Source of the DNA: Leptodactylus fallax
Taxonomy: Eukaryota > Chordata > Amphibia > Anura > Leptodactylidae
DNA: 64,000 nucleotides
NCBI GenBank assembly: GCA_947044405.1
Contig: CAMRHE010000330.1
Span: 744,001-808,000, forward strand
Direction: 5' to 3'
Below the pieces are notes generated by a model that saw only the letters and a program-made list of their open reading frames with translations, was not told the DNA's origin and did no database searches. Each line of letters opens with the position of its first letter. Position 1 is the stretch's first letter. The position numbers and the translations under genes were made by a program. Positions 28,701 to 39,362 of the stretch are shown piece after piece.

Positions 28701-30000
28701 TCTGTTGAAGCATGGTTGAAAAGCAATGTCTGACTTTCATTTGTTCATTTTCATGGAATTTTTATATATTATTACTCTGCTGAAGCTATCATAGTCTCCC
28801 AAAACCATCTGTCACTTCACAGAAGTATCAGACTACAAGTGCCCATAGAAGTCTATGGAGATGGAAAGAGGGAGGAGGAGCCCAGTGAGAGAGAATCAAA
28901 GACATAGGCAGACAGATTCTGCTGGAGGTGATAGTGAGTTTAGTATCTCACACCAAGTGCTTTATTCACATCAGTACTGCTCAGTATGTCTCTATAATAT
29001 CTACCATGCTGCTCTCAGTGAGTGGGAGAGAATCAGAGAGAAGAATCTCCTGTTTTTTTCATAGCAGTTAGCCTCCACCCATGATCTCAGGAACTGAGAA
29101 TTACAGGAACTACAGATGGAGCCTGGGGAAAATACTTGAGGAGGACGTCCACCCATTCAAGTTCTTCTCACCTTTTAGTAGACGCCGCTCCACTGATTCC
29201 AGTACAGACCCCACAGTATAATAGGTGGAGGTCCAGGGGAGATGACATAGTATAACAATTTACCGCAATGCATGTTGCGGCGGTCATTTTAGTTAGGCCC
29301 GGACGAATCCCTAATTGTTCGGTTTAGTTAAAAACTGAACAATTTGGGATATTCAGGTCGAATCCGCTTCGTCCATCTCCAATTATTGTCATAAATAAAT
29401 CTATGAATGTTACTGAGCTGCAATACCAGGCACAGCCACAACTGCAAATAATGAATGGGGTGTCCCCTTTATTTTCCTTTTTGGCAGGGGTGTCCGACCC
29501 CTACTAATGTAGTTTATTTTCTGAAATAGCAAGTCCTGTAATTCCCTCCTGGTAGGAACAGAAATCCTTGTCTCATGTCAGCCCTGCTCCCACCTATCAC
29601 TTCTCATAGATGTTCTGTGATGTTCATGTGTACAGTACATACTGTATGCACTGGCTTTATGCATAAATCCTGCCACCTAGTGTCCAATCATGAGTCTTAC
29701 TTTCAAATGTAAAGTTATTGTAAAGATTTGACATCAGTAGTAGCAGTGCAGGGTGTTGTAGCTTTATCCTGTTCACTTCTTTACTGGTCTGCAGCATCCT
29801 GTACTGCCGCTACTAACCATGCAGATAGATGGACCAATGTATACAATGAAGAAGCTGCAGGGACAATAGGAATCTATCTGTCTGTCTAAAATCGGGACAT
29901 ACTAGAAATGAATAAAGAAATGGAATGAGAAAAAAGAATAAACAATATTATCAATTTATAAAGAAAGTTTCCCGTGCTTCTTAGACATGGAATGAACAAT
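28701..30000. other. No gene recognised
   Basis: About 1.3 kb between transposon remnants. Open frames here are short and unsupported. No exon, RNA gene or clear repeat boundary. Confidence 0.4.
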
Positions 30001-30400
30001 ATATACAGGGGGTGTCAAAAATTATCTGCACGCTGATTATATTAAAATTTCTGTTGGTTGCACTGTCTTAGCAGCGCTTTCCGTACAATGTCACCATCTC
30101 TCCAGGCACTGCTGTACAGGCTTAGACATCTTCGAGTTACATCAGATTTGTGACTGCTGTGTGAGAAAAAATGGCTGCCCCACTTGTGATTTACATGAAA
30201 GAGCAGCGTGGCACAAGGAAGGTGGCACAAGTGTCAACCATGAAGAAGGAGAGGGACGCCTGAGGTGAAGACATCGGTGCATTCGAGGCTCGCAGCTCAG
30301 CCTAAAGCATTTCTTAATGAGGGATTATGAAAGCTTGTGGATAGGACAAAGTGCATTGGAAAGCAGAGACATTATGTCAAAAAATGATGTATTTGCCTTT
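30001..30400 (+). pseudogene. Mariner-like element 5' end (fragment)
   Basis: TATACAGGGGGTGTCAAAAA resembles a mariner terminal repeat. An ATG at about 30171 opens MAAPLVIYMKEQRG, similar in style to mariner transposase starts, but it ends after about 30 codons. Family assignment is tentative. Confidence 0.4.
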
Positions 30401-30415
30401 TCTGAAAGTTTTTTT

Positions 30416-30700
30416 TAAAGAGGACCTTTCACCACATCCACCAATTCCAGCTCCTTACATCAAGTAGTAGTTGCTGGTTCACTGATTCCGGCACAGTTGG
30501 AAATTGTTCTCTAGCCCCCACCAGTCCTGAGCAATCAGTGCTGTTAGTTTTGGTGCCTGATATGTTATCTAGGCTCTGTACTGTCAGGAGGGCGGTGTCA
30601 GGCAGGAGCAGACAAGGGGTGTGATTCTGAGCTCTGACACTGGCTGCCTCTGATTGGAGCTCTGAATCACACCCCCTGCCTGACACCCATTTATAATGGC
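30416..30700. repeat. MITE family B-related copy
   Basis: AGAGGACCTTTCACCACATC, then CTCTAGCCCCCACCAGTCCT and GCTGTTAGTTTTGG. The same order appears at 46331-46530. Confidence 0.6.
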
Positions 30701-31286
30701 CTAAGAATACAATATTTTCAACATAAAATGGTCTTTTCCTGGAACATTGTAACTTGAAACCAGACTGGACATGCAATAGTGAAGTGCATGAACTGACTGG
30801 CTGACTAGTAGCGCCTCTCTACATTATAGTGCAGTACTACATGTTCTTCTTTTCTTCTCTTTATCTATGCCAGGATTATGGGATTATACAGTCATATGAA
30901 AAAGTTTGGGCACCCCTATTAATCTTAATCATTTTTAGTTCTAAATATTTGGGTGTTTGCAACAGCCATTTCAATTTGATATATCTAATAACTGATGGAC
31001 ACAGTAATATTTCAGGATTGAAATGAGGTTTATTGTACTAACAGAAAATGTGCAATATGCATTAAACCAAAATTTGACCGGTGCAAAAATTTGGGTACCC
31101 GTATCATTTTATTGATTTGAATACTCCTAACTACTTTTTACTGACTTACTGAAGCACAAAATTGGTTTTGTAACCTCACTGAGCTTTGAACTTCATAGCC
31201 AGGTGTATCCAATCATGAGAAAAGGTATTTAAGGTGGCCAATTGCAAGTTGTTCTCCTATTTGAATCTCCTCTGAAGAGTGGCATC

Positions 31287-32060
31287 ATGGGCTCCTCAAA
31301 ACAACTTTCAAATGATCTGAAAACAAAGATAGTTCAACATAGTTGTTCAGGGGAAGGATACAAAAAGTTGTCTCAGAGATTTAACCTGTCAGTTTCCACT
31401 GTGAGGAACATAGTAAGGAAATGGAAGACCACAGGGACAGTTCTTGTTAAGCCCAGAAGTGGCAGGCCAAGAAAAATATCAGAAAGGCAGAGAAGAAGAA
31501 TGGTGAGAACAGTCAAGGACAATCCACAGACCACCTCCAAAGAGCTGCAGCATCATCTTGCTGCAGATGGTGTCACTGTGCATCGGTCAACAATACAGCA
31601 CACTTTGCACAAGGAGAAGCTGTATGGGAGAGCGATGCGAAAGAAGCTGTTTCTGAAAGCACGCCACAAACAGAGTCGCCTGAGGTATGCAAAAGCACAT
31701 TTGGACAAGCCAGCTTCATTTTGGAAGAAGGTCCTGTGGACTGATGAAACAAAGATTGAGTTGTTTGGTCATACAAAAAGGCGTTATGCATGGCGTCCAA
31801 AAAACACAGCATTCCAAGAAAAACACTTGCTACCCACTGTAAAATTTGGTGGAGGTTCCATCATGCTTTGGGGCTGTGTGGCCAATGCCGGCACCGGGAA
31901 TCTTGTTAAAGTTGAGGGTCGCATGGATTCAACTCAGTATCAGCAGATTCTTGAGAATAATGTACAAGAATCAGTGACGAATTTGAAGTTACGCCGGGGA
32001 TGGATATTTCAGCAAGACAATGGTCCAAAACACAGCTCCAAATCTACTCAGGCATTCATG
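31287..32060 (+). CDS. Tc1 transposase, N-terminal 258 codons (interrupted gene)
   Basis: The DDE transposase that cuts and pastes Tc1-type elements into TA sites. ATG at 31287 gives MGSSKQLSNDLKTKIVQHS. Helix-turn-helix: KLSQRFNLSVSTVRNIVRKW. The GRPRKIS motif (GRPR-type hook) follows, then a second HTH around TVHRSTIQHTL. The first catalytic Asp is in [11 protein letters not shown]; the glycine-rich box is GGGSIMLWGC; the second Asp is in QQDNGPKHSS. The frame runs into the LTR at 32061. The remaining C-terminal part is at 38333-38581. No stop or frameshift is present in this half. Confidence 0.92.
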
Positions 32061-33032
32061 TGTGAACCGAGAGCAAGGCAGGTGGTTTGGTCTCCGCAAC
32101 CAGAAATGAACGCACACGCGGTAGTTCAAGAAAAGAATATATATTTACTATAAGTTAATAAAGGCTATTTGAAGGTAAAATGACAGGGATAAAGACAAGC
32201 AAAATATACAATATAGCATGAACAATTTCAAGGCAAATTCTGCAATGGTTTCTACTTTTACTCTGTCCAATTCTGCAGTATGGACACTGAATGAACAATA
32301 TACTCAAAACTATCCCTAACTGACCCTGACATCACATTTGGGTGCACCCCCTTTTCCCCAGTGGTCCAGGTGGACCGCTTACAGTCCGTAGAAGCGCGCG
32401 GTGGGGCCCAAAGTCGGTCCTTTCTTTTATAGTGAAGCGTCCTCTCCTCACTGTTATCAGGATCTTGGGAGAAATGAAGTCCTCTTTAACAGGGAAACCC
32501 AATGAATGCAATGTAATCCAACAGCAGATTCCACTCAGCACACTGACAGTCCTGCCGAATCCATACACTGAGCTGGGATGTAAGCCGGGGTTTAGCAGGT
32601 GCTGTCCAGTACATCAACAGCACTGCGAGTCTCTATCTGTGGTATCCATATACACAGTCACAATGTCAGTCTCACTGATCAGCCACTGAGCACAGTTCCT
32701 TTCACGTGGACTCACTAGTCCTGTTGTCTCTTTACACTCTGTTTGTCTCTGGACCAAGATACAGCTTAGCTGCACAGAAAAATATCCACACCAGTTCAAT
32801 ACAACACTTGCTAAGATGGCTGCTGCTCTCTGTCTCGTCACTTCCTGCTTCTCTGCTCACATTCTGTCTGCAGAACAGGCAAGCTGACATAAAAGGGGGG
32901 GGAAGTCACTCCAGCATCATGTCACAATTACAATGGCTGCTGTCTTAAAGGAACAGAATCACAGAAATACATTCAACATTAACAGTTTATACAGACAAAT
33001 GAAGCTTAGGACAACATTGGCTGTCTCTTACA
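32061..33032 (-). repeat. Gypsy 3' LTR (972 bp)
   Basis: Reads TGTAAGAGACAGCC ... GGTTCACA on -. It is preceded on - by the polypurine tract at about 33033-33047 (a run of eight G followed by AATA). Confidence 0.93.
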
Positions 33033-33335
33033 TATTCCCCCCCACTTTAAGATTGGCAGTCCCTGCCTATGACTGTATATCCAGAGGGTTGTACTTTTAT
33101 GCACAGGGTGGTAGTATACCGATGTATGGCAGGCCAAACAAACTCATCCTGCGCATACCGAACAGGGGGAATACCAGCATTTGGCCTAGTGGTCCGTCTG
33201 AGGACCGGTGGTATATTATGGGGTGCTGCAGCTATGGGTTGAGAAGGACCAGCGGATTCCGCACCAGAGGGGGCACAGGCCGGAGATACAGTAGTCACAG
33301 GTGGAACATCCCCAGGAGCAGGGATCGGCCAACAA

Positions 33336-34262
33336 TCATCCTCCTCGTCTGAGGCCCATTCCGCACCTCCATTCTCTGACTGTGGGAGCTTTCACATTGG
33401 CAAGCCCATCATGATTTGTCCCTTCAGAATGACACAGGCGCAACATATTTCGGTGAAGTACTCGAACACAATCAGTTCCTTCTTTGTGGACCTGGTACAC
33501 TGGCCCATTCGCATACTTGCGGCCAACAACACGATACGGCAAAGCCTCCCATCGGCTTTCCAATTTCCCTTGGGGTTTCTTGACACGAACTAGCACCAGG
33601 TCGCCTGGTTGCAATGGTGCTTCTTGCACTGGGGTCTTATCAGGATGGGGATGTTCTTGCAGGCGCTGCCGCACCAATCGATGGATCGTCTCAAGTCTCT
33701 GCCGGTGCGCCCGCACCCAAGAGGTTGGATCCCTCGGAGGGAACCCATCCACATCATCCAACTGTAATTCTCCTACACTTCGCCCAGACCGCCCAAAGAG
33801 AAGTGTATAAGGAGAGTACCCCGTTGTAGAATGGACCTGATTGTTATAGGCCCACACCATTTCAGACAAGAACTGAGGCCACTGTAACTTCTTGTCTTCC
33901 TCCAGAGTCCGCAGCATCTGTAGCAGAGTTCTGTTGAATCTTTCACAGGCCCCATTTCCCTGAGGGTGGTATGGAGTCGTGTGCGACTTCTTTATCCCGT
34001 AGATACGTTGAACTTCTTTCATTACGTGTCCCTCAAAGCAGGCACCCTGGTCGGAGTGGATGCGTTTAGGGCACCCATATACTCGAATGAAATCTTGGCA
34101 CATAGCACGAGCTGCTGACTCAGCTGTCTGGTCCTTGGTGGCGGTTACCACCGCAAATTTGGTGAAGTGATCCACCATTACGAGGCAATACTGGTGTCCG
34201 CTATTGGATGGGCCCACCATTAGATAGTCTATCATGACGATTTCTAAAGGTTCCTGGGTCAC
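33336..34262 (-). CDS. Gypsy integrase core and C-terminal domain (after frameshift)
   Basis: Continues the pol polyprotein one frame over; the ATG at 34262 is not a natural start. DDE residues: Asp in VMIDYLMVGPSN, Asp in RIHSDQGACFEG, Glu in GNGACERFN. The C-terminal part includes LQPGDLVLVRVKKP and VYQVHKEG ... LHRNMLRLC, a GPY/F-type module. No chromodomain is seen. The shift relative to upstream pol fits one extra base in the C5 (G5 on +) run at 34274-34278, either a real mutation or an assembly slip. Confidence 0.87.
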   Translation of the reverse strand: MTQEPLEIVMIDYLMVGPSNSGHQYCLVMVDHFTKFAVVTATKDQTAESAARAMCQDFIRVYGCPKRIHSDQGACFEGHVMKEVQRIYGIKKSHTTPYHPQGNGACERFNRTLLQMLRTLEEDKKLQWPQFLSEMVWAYNNQVHSTTGYSPYTLLFGRSGRSVGELQLDDVDGFPPRDPTSWVRAHRQRLETIHRLVRQRLQEHPHPDKTPVQEAPLQPGDLVLVRVKKPQGKLESRWEALPYRVVGRKYANGPVYQVHKEGTDCVRVLHRNMLRLCHSEGTNHDGLANVKAPTVREWRCGMGLRRGG

Positions 34263-36305
34263 GATGGTTTGCAGGGGGAGCTCTCTGTTCTATTGCCTTA
34301 TGGATCTCACAAGTTCGACAGCTGCGGCATACTTCTTCGACCATTTGACGAAGACCAGGGCAGTAAATCAGTCGCTGTAACCAACGAAAGGTCTTCTCAT
34401 GACCAAAATGTCCATTCTTATTATGAGCCTCAACTGCCAACGAGCGAGCCAGTTCACTAGGCACCACAATTTGGTATCGAATGTCGATCTCAGAAGGTAA
34501 ATAGACCTTTCGGCATAGCACTCCATTTTTCATCTCCAACTTTTCCCACTGACTCAGAACAGATAATATCTCACGTGTCAGTCGTTCTCTTTCCTCTCTA
34601 CAGGGCTTCTGGCCTTTCTCAACACACTTGATCATCTGTGCCAGCCCCTCATGGGTCTGTTGTATCTGTGCCCATTCCTGTCGTGAGGGACCAAAGAAAG
34701 GAGCCGTTTCAGTCCCCTCCAACTCAAACTGATTAGCGGCGGCCAAGGCCTGTGAAAATCTGCTGAAGTCGGGCACCTCCACATGCTCCAACTCATGATC
34801 CACGTCTACTGTGGGGGTCTGGGCGGTTACCCTAGAAAGCCCGTCAGCATTCTGGTTCTCTGTCTTGGACCGATACTTAATGCGGTAATTGAACTTAGTC
34901 ATTCGGGCTATCCACCTCTGCTCTAACGCCCCGAGCTTGGCATTTTCCAGGTGAGCTAGTGGGTTGTTGTCAGTCAGTACTAAAACTTCAGCACCGGTCA
35001 AATATTCAGAGAATTTCTCGGTCATGGCCCATACCAGTGCCAACAGCTCCAACTTAAATGAACTATAATTCTCGGGGTTTCTTTCAGAATCTCTCAAAGA
35101 CCGGCTGCCGTACGCTATGACCCTCTCCTGGCCATCCTGAAGCTGGGAAAGCACTGCTCCAAGACCATACAGGCTTGCATCCGTATACAGCTGGAACGGC
35201 AAGTGGTAATCAGCATATGCCAAGATTGGGGCTGTTGTCAGTGCATCCTTTAATGCCTGGAAGGCTTGTTCCTGTTCAGGTCCCCACTTCACGGACCGGT
35301 TCTTTGGACCACCGGATGTGCCTCGTAGGAGAGCATTAAGTGGTGCTGCTACCTTGGCGAAATCCTTAATAAACCGTCGATAGTAACCGGCTACTCCAAG
35401 GAACGCCCTCACTTCTCGCATGGACACAGTTACGGTCCACTCATCCCTTTCAGTCGGCTTCAGCTGCATTGGAGTTACTTTCCTTACTTCCTCCGGAGTC
35501 ACATAGATGTTAGCCAGCTGCCTCCCTGGGGTCAGGTCCACACTCTGGTCCTGAGTGTTTACACATCGAAGTGGTACTCTTCCATTGCGAACTATTGCCA
35601 AGGAACGGGCCACTAGCGGATCAACACCTCCTTCGGCTGCCTGCAGTGGTTCTACCAACACAGCTATGCCCTCTAGTTTCCGACAGGTGCCTACGGGCAT
35701 AGACACTATTGTCTCCCGACTGGGTGGCAGTGTAACTTTTGTATGCAAAGGAACTGAAATTCGAGCCAGAGGACGCTGCGCATCCGAACTTTTCTGTAAG
35801 CCACATGTCCGGATCAGCCGCTGGAAAGCTGTTTGAGTAGGCCGATGGGTGGTGGTTTCTTTCCAATAACCGTGACCTTTCTTTTCAAAGAGGATCTGAT
35901 CTAATTCTTTTAACACATTCATCCCCAAAATGACAGGGACCTTTACTTCATGTGACTCCTGTACCACCACAATGCCTTTCCTACCCAGATCTTGGCCACA
36001 TACCCGGACATTCATCCAGGCCACTCCCACGACTGGAACTGGTAACTGGTTAGCTGCGACCACTCGTACGAATGTATGGGGATCATATTTCACATGTTGC
36101 TGGAAGTACCGTTCATAACAGTCTCTACTCAAGGTCGTTACTTGGGAACCCGTGTCAATCATCCCGGTAACCGGAATACCCTCCATTTCCACCTGTATAA
36201 CAGGACTTGCAGCGATCAGGTCATCATTAGGGCATTCTCCCCACATAGTCTCCTTGTCAGTCTCCCCTACTACACGCCCTACAGCAGCAGGGGACTTCAG
36301 TTTAA
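34201..36305 (-). CDS. pol: Gypsy pol: protease, RNase H, integrase zinc finger; RT core absent
   Basis: Entered by frameshift near 36305; the first ATG is at 36246. The aspartic protease motif is IDTGSQVTTLS (about residue 30 from that ATG). A linker follows, ending LKPTERDEW near 35434, and is joined directly to MREVRAFLGVAGYYRRFI. The fingers and palm of reverse transcriptase, including the YxDD site, are missing without loss of frame. RNase H is complete: FQLYTDASLYGLGAVLS, FKLELLALVWAM, VLVLTDNNPLAHL, NQNADGLSR. The integrase zinc finger (GHFGHEKT ... CRSCRTC) follows. The frame is then lost at a five-G run (34274-34278 on +), running out at 34201. It cannot copy RNA by itself. Confidence 0.88.
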
Positions 36306-36306
36306 C
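36263..36306 (-). promoter_or_regulatory. -1 ribosomal frameshift signal between gag and pol
   Basis: Slippery heptamer G TTA AAC (36306-36300) in the gag frame is followed at once by the gag TGA. After a 5-base spacer, TCCCCT (36294-36289) can pair with AGGGGA (36268-36263) across a 20-base loop. Slipping back one base reads GTT AAA CTG and enters the pol frame, which is open from there. Spacing and layout fit the known viral type GTTAAAC. Confidence 0.75.
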
Positions 36307-37322
36307 GGCGGTCTCTCATAAGTTTGTCGCTGCTCTGGACATCTAGCAGCAACGTGGCCCATCCGTCCACACTCCCAGCAGCGTATCTCCCGTCGTTCTG
36401 GCCATCTGTTTGGGCCCCTTCGGTAAGCCCCTTCGATTTCTCCTGAGCACTGCATTAACTGATTTGGACCCCTTCGGTAGGTCCTATCCTCATCCCTCCA
36501 GCGGGGTGGTGGGTGATTCTGATTTTCTGGGTATGGACGGCTCACCCTTTCACCTCCAGTTTTCTGGAAGTCTGCAATTTTCATAGAATGTTCATCACAA
36601 CGGGTGTGCAAGTGTTCCATTTGCTCTTGCAGTTTCTGCATTACTGTGAGAATTTCTTTAACCGTCCCCTTTTCTACTGTCTCTGAGCCAGAACTAGCCC
36701 CCTGTGACAAAGTAACTCCAACTGCGGTCTGGGGCTTCGGGAACATACTATTGGCACGGGAGATGGCCTCTACCTGTACATCATGGAATTTAGCATCAGT
36801 CTCTCGTCGTATAAAATCCTGCATAGTCACAGTTAAACTGCCGTCACGTATCCCCAGGACAAACTGGTCACGGAGAGTCCGATCAGGGTTACAGAAGGCT
36901 GGCGAGCCCCCTCTTTCCTTCACTTGAATATCTCGGAGCAGTTCTTGTAGGGCATTTGCATATTGGGGAAGGCTTTCATTCTCCTGTTGTACCCTCTGGA
37001 AGAACCGAGCCTGCAGAGACCCCAGCAATGCAGTTTCTCCATAAATGGTTTCTAGAATCTGGACTACTTGCTCAAATGTCTGCCTTTGTTCAAATGGCCT
37101 CAATATCACCGTGGTCTTAGCATCCCCTTGTAATGTCAATATTGCTAGCTCTACTAGTACTTCTGGTGCGGTCTGGTACATTCGCTGTATCATTCGTATC
37201 TGTTCCACCCACATACTCACTGACATATTATTGCCATCAAATTTAGCTAACTGACTTATTATAGCCCCTGCTGGCATTCTTCCTCCAGCACCATTCTCCC
37301 TAACGGGTGCGTCACCGTCCAT
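36297..37322 (-). CDS. gag: Gypsy gag, 341 aa
   Basis: The capsid/nucleocapsid protein that packages element RNA. I choose ATG 37322-37320 (MDGDAPVRENGAGG), 10 bases after the primer site; the open frame further upstream runs into the LTR. The middle resembles a retrotransposon capsid (WVEQIRMIQRMYQ, LQARFFQRVQQENESLPQYA). A coiled-coil-like stretch is near KEILTVMQKLQEQMEHL. A single zinc knuckle CWECGRMGHVAARC (CX2CX4HX4C) sits near the end. The gene stops at TGA 36299-36297, directly after a frameshift heptamer. No internal stop. Confidence 0.88.
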   Translation of the reverse strand: MDGDAPVRENGAGGRMPAGAIISQLAKFDGNNMSVSMWVEQIRMIQRMYQTAPEVLVELAILTLQGDAKTTVILRPFEQRQTFEQVVQILETIYGETALLGSLQARFFQRVQQENESLPQYANALQELLRDIQVKERGGSPAFCNPDRTLRDQFVLGIRDGSLTVTMQDFIRRETDAKFHDVQVEAISRANSMFPKPQTAVGVTLSQGASSGSETVEKGTVKEILTVMQKLQEQMEHLHTRCDEHSMKIADFQKTGGERVSRPYPENQNHPPPRWRDEDRTYRRGPNQLMQCSGEIEGAYRRGPNRWPERREIRCWECGRMGHVAARCPEQRQTYERPPLN

Positions 37323-37332
37323 TCTGGAAAGC

Positions 37333-37352
37333 GGATCCTGCCGACTATGCCA
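37333..37352 (-). promoter_or_regulatory. Primer-binding site, tRNA-Ser type
   Basis: On - it reads TGGCATAGTCGGCAGGATCC. From memory of vertebrate tRNA-Ser(AGA/CGA/TGA) 3' ends plus CCA, 18 of 20 positions are complementary. Confidence 0.7.
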
Positions 37353-37355
37353 ATT

Positions 37356-38328
37356 TGTGAACCGAGAGCAAGGCAGGTGGTTTGGTCTCCGCAACCAGAA
37401 ATGAACGCACACGCGGTAGTTCAAGAAAAGAATATATATTTACTATAAGTTAATAAAGGCTATTTGAAGGTAAAATGACAGGGATAAAGACAAGCAAAAT
37501 ATACAATATAGCATGAACAATTTCAAGGCAAATTCTGCAATGGTTTCTACTTTTACTCTGTCCAATTCTGCAGTATGGACACTGAATGAACAATATACTC
37601 AAAACTATCCCTAACTGACCCTGACATCACATTTGGGTGCACCCCCTTTTCCCCAGTGGTCCAGGTGGACCGCTTACAGTCTGTAGAAGCGCGCGGTGGG
37701 GCCCAAAGTCGTTCCTTTCTTTTATAGTGAAACGTCCTCTCCTCACTGTTATCAGGATCTTGGGAGAAATGAAGTCCTCTTTAACAGGGAAACCCAATGA
37801 ATGCAATGTAATCCAACAGCAGATTCCACTCAGCACACTGACAGTCCTGCCGAATCCATACACTGAGCTGGGATGTAAGCCGGGGTTTAGCAGGTGCTGT
37901 CCAGTACATCAACAGCACTGCGAGTCTCTATCTGTGGTATCCATATACACAGTCACAATGTCAGTCTCACTGATCAGCCACTGAGCACAGTTCCTTTCAC
38001 GTGGACTCACTAGTCCTGTTGTCTCTTTACACTCTGTTTGTCTCTGGACCAAGATACAGCTTAGCTGCACAGAAAAATATCCACACCAGTTCAATACAAC
38101 ACTTGCTAAGATGGCTGCTGCTCTCTGTCTCGTCACTTCCTGCTTCTCTGCTCACATTCTGTCTGCAGAACAGGCAGGCTGACATAAAAGGGGGGGGGAA
38201 GTCACTCCAGCATCATGTCACAATTACAATGGCTGCTGTCTTAAAGGAACAGAATCACAGAAATACATTCAACATTAACAGTTTATACAGACAAATGAAG
38301 CTTAGGACAACATTGGCTGTCTCTTACA
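37356..38328 (-). repeat. Gypsy 5' LTR (973 bp)
   Basis: Near-identical to the other LTR. It should hold the element's promoter on -. The primer-binding site lies 3 bases beyond its end. Confidence 0.93.
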
Positions 38329-38332
38329 CATG

Positions 38333-38581
38333 CAGAGGAACAATTACAATGTTCTGGAATGGCCATCCCAGTCCCCAGACCTGAATATCATTGAACATCT
38401 GTGGGATAATTTGAAGCGGGTTGTCCATGCTCGGCGACCATCAAACTTAACTGAACTGGAATTGTTTTGTAAAGAGGAATGGTCAAAAATACCTTCATCC
38501 AGGATCCAGGAACTGATTAAAAGCTACAGGAAGCGACTAGAGGCTGTTATTTTTGCAAAAGGAGGATCTACTAAATATTAA
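38333..38581 (+). CDS. Tc1 transposase, C-terminal 82 codons (other side of insertion)
   Basis: Begins QRNNYNVLEWPSQSPDLN, in the same register as the upstream half once the LTR element and one CATG copy are set aside, and ends at TAA (38579-38581). It carries the third catalytic residue, Glu in NIIEHLWDNL, and the usual C-terminal KSYRKRLEAVI helix. The two halves total 340 aa, the usual Tc1 size, so the insertion is the only visible lesion. Confidence 0.9.
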   Translation, partial: QRNNYNVLEWPSQSPDLNIIEHLWDNLKRVVHARRPSNLTELELFCKEEWSKIPSSRIQELIKSYRKRLEAVIFAKGGSTKY

Positions 38582-38905
38582 TGTCACTTTTCTGTTGAGG
38601 TGCCCATACGTTTGCACCGGTCAAATTTTGGTTTAATGCATGTTGCACATTTTCTGTTAGTACAATAAACCTCATTTCAATCCTGAAATATTACTGTGTC
38701 CATCAGTTATTAGATATATCAAATTGAAATGGCTGTTGCAAACACCCAAATATTTAGAACTAAAAATGATTAAGATTAATAGGGGTGCCCAAACTTTTTC
38801 ATATGTCTGTACAGTGGTTTAGCTAGCAAGGGGGCAGAGGGGCGGCCGCAGCGTAGTAGTTTTGATTGTATCAGCATCTGCAGGCTTTCTAATGATAGAT
38901 CCTCT

Positions 38906-39270
38906 TTAAAGGGGTTGTCTAGATTTAAAAAAAAAAAAAAAATGTATGCAGGCAGTAGGGTAGTGAAAAGATAGCCCTGCATTTTTACTTACCTGTATCC
39001 TCCCCTCTCTTGCTGAGCCAACCGCCTCCTCCGCTGCTCTATTTGTATACAGAGCAACTGCAGCGGTGACATCAACAGGATCGGTGCAGCCAATCTGCAC
39101 AGTATACAGCTGAGAGCAGTGAATGGCTGCAGCAGTCCTGTTGATGTGACATCACTGGCAAAATACAGAGTGGTGGAAGAGACAGCCGGCCCAGTGCAGG
39201 AACAGACATGTCCTCTGCTGCCTGCAGACATTTTTTTTTTTTTTTTTAAATCCTGGACAAACCATTTCAT
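38906..39270. repeat. TTAA-type MITE
   Basis: TTAAAGGGGTTGTCTAGATT to AAATCCTGGACAAACCATTT. The interior has arms around CAGCGGTGACATCAACAGGA and TCCTGTTGATGTGACATCAC, giving a long hairpin. Confidence 0.6.
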
Positions 39271-39362
39271 ATTAGAGGGCATGAGGGAGCAGAGTGTATA
39301 CTAAATATAATATAAGAGGACATTAAGGGGTACTAACCACTGGGGAATTGGTCAGAATTAAT

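Larger units (their letters stand above)
32061..38328 (-). mobile_element. Young Ty3/gypsy LTR retrotransposon inside the Tc1 transposase gene
   Basis: 6268 bp in minus orientation, bounded by TG...CA LTRs and a 4-bp target duplication CATG (32057-32060 and 38329-38332). Order on -: 5' LTR, primer site, gag, frameshift signal, protease, RNase H, integrase, polypurine tract, 3' LTR. The LTRs differ at four substitutions and one G-run length change by my reading, so insertion is recent. The RT core is missing. Confidence 0.93.
30889..38809 (+). mobile_element. Tc1-like transposon with long inverted ends, split by a gypsy element
   Basis: The inverted repeats of about 200 bp start CAGTCATATGAAAAAGTTTG at 30889 and end CAAACTTTTTCATATGTCTG at 38809. 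TA flanks both sides (30887-30888 and 38810-38811), as expected for Tc1/mariner. Its own length without the insert is about 1.65 kb. The insert occupies 32061-38328 plus a 4-bp duplication. Confidence 0.92.

Noticed and set aside
32342..32948. Frames of 75-115 codons on both strands, repeated at 37627-38384
   Set aside because: They lie wholly in the gypsy LTRs and appear twice because the LTRs are duplicated.
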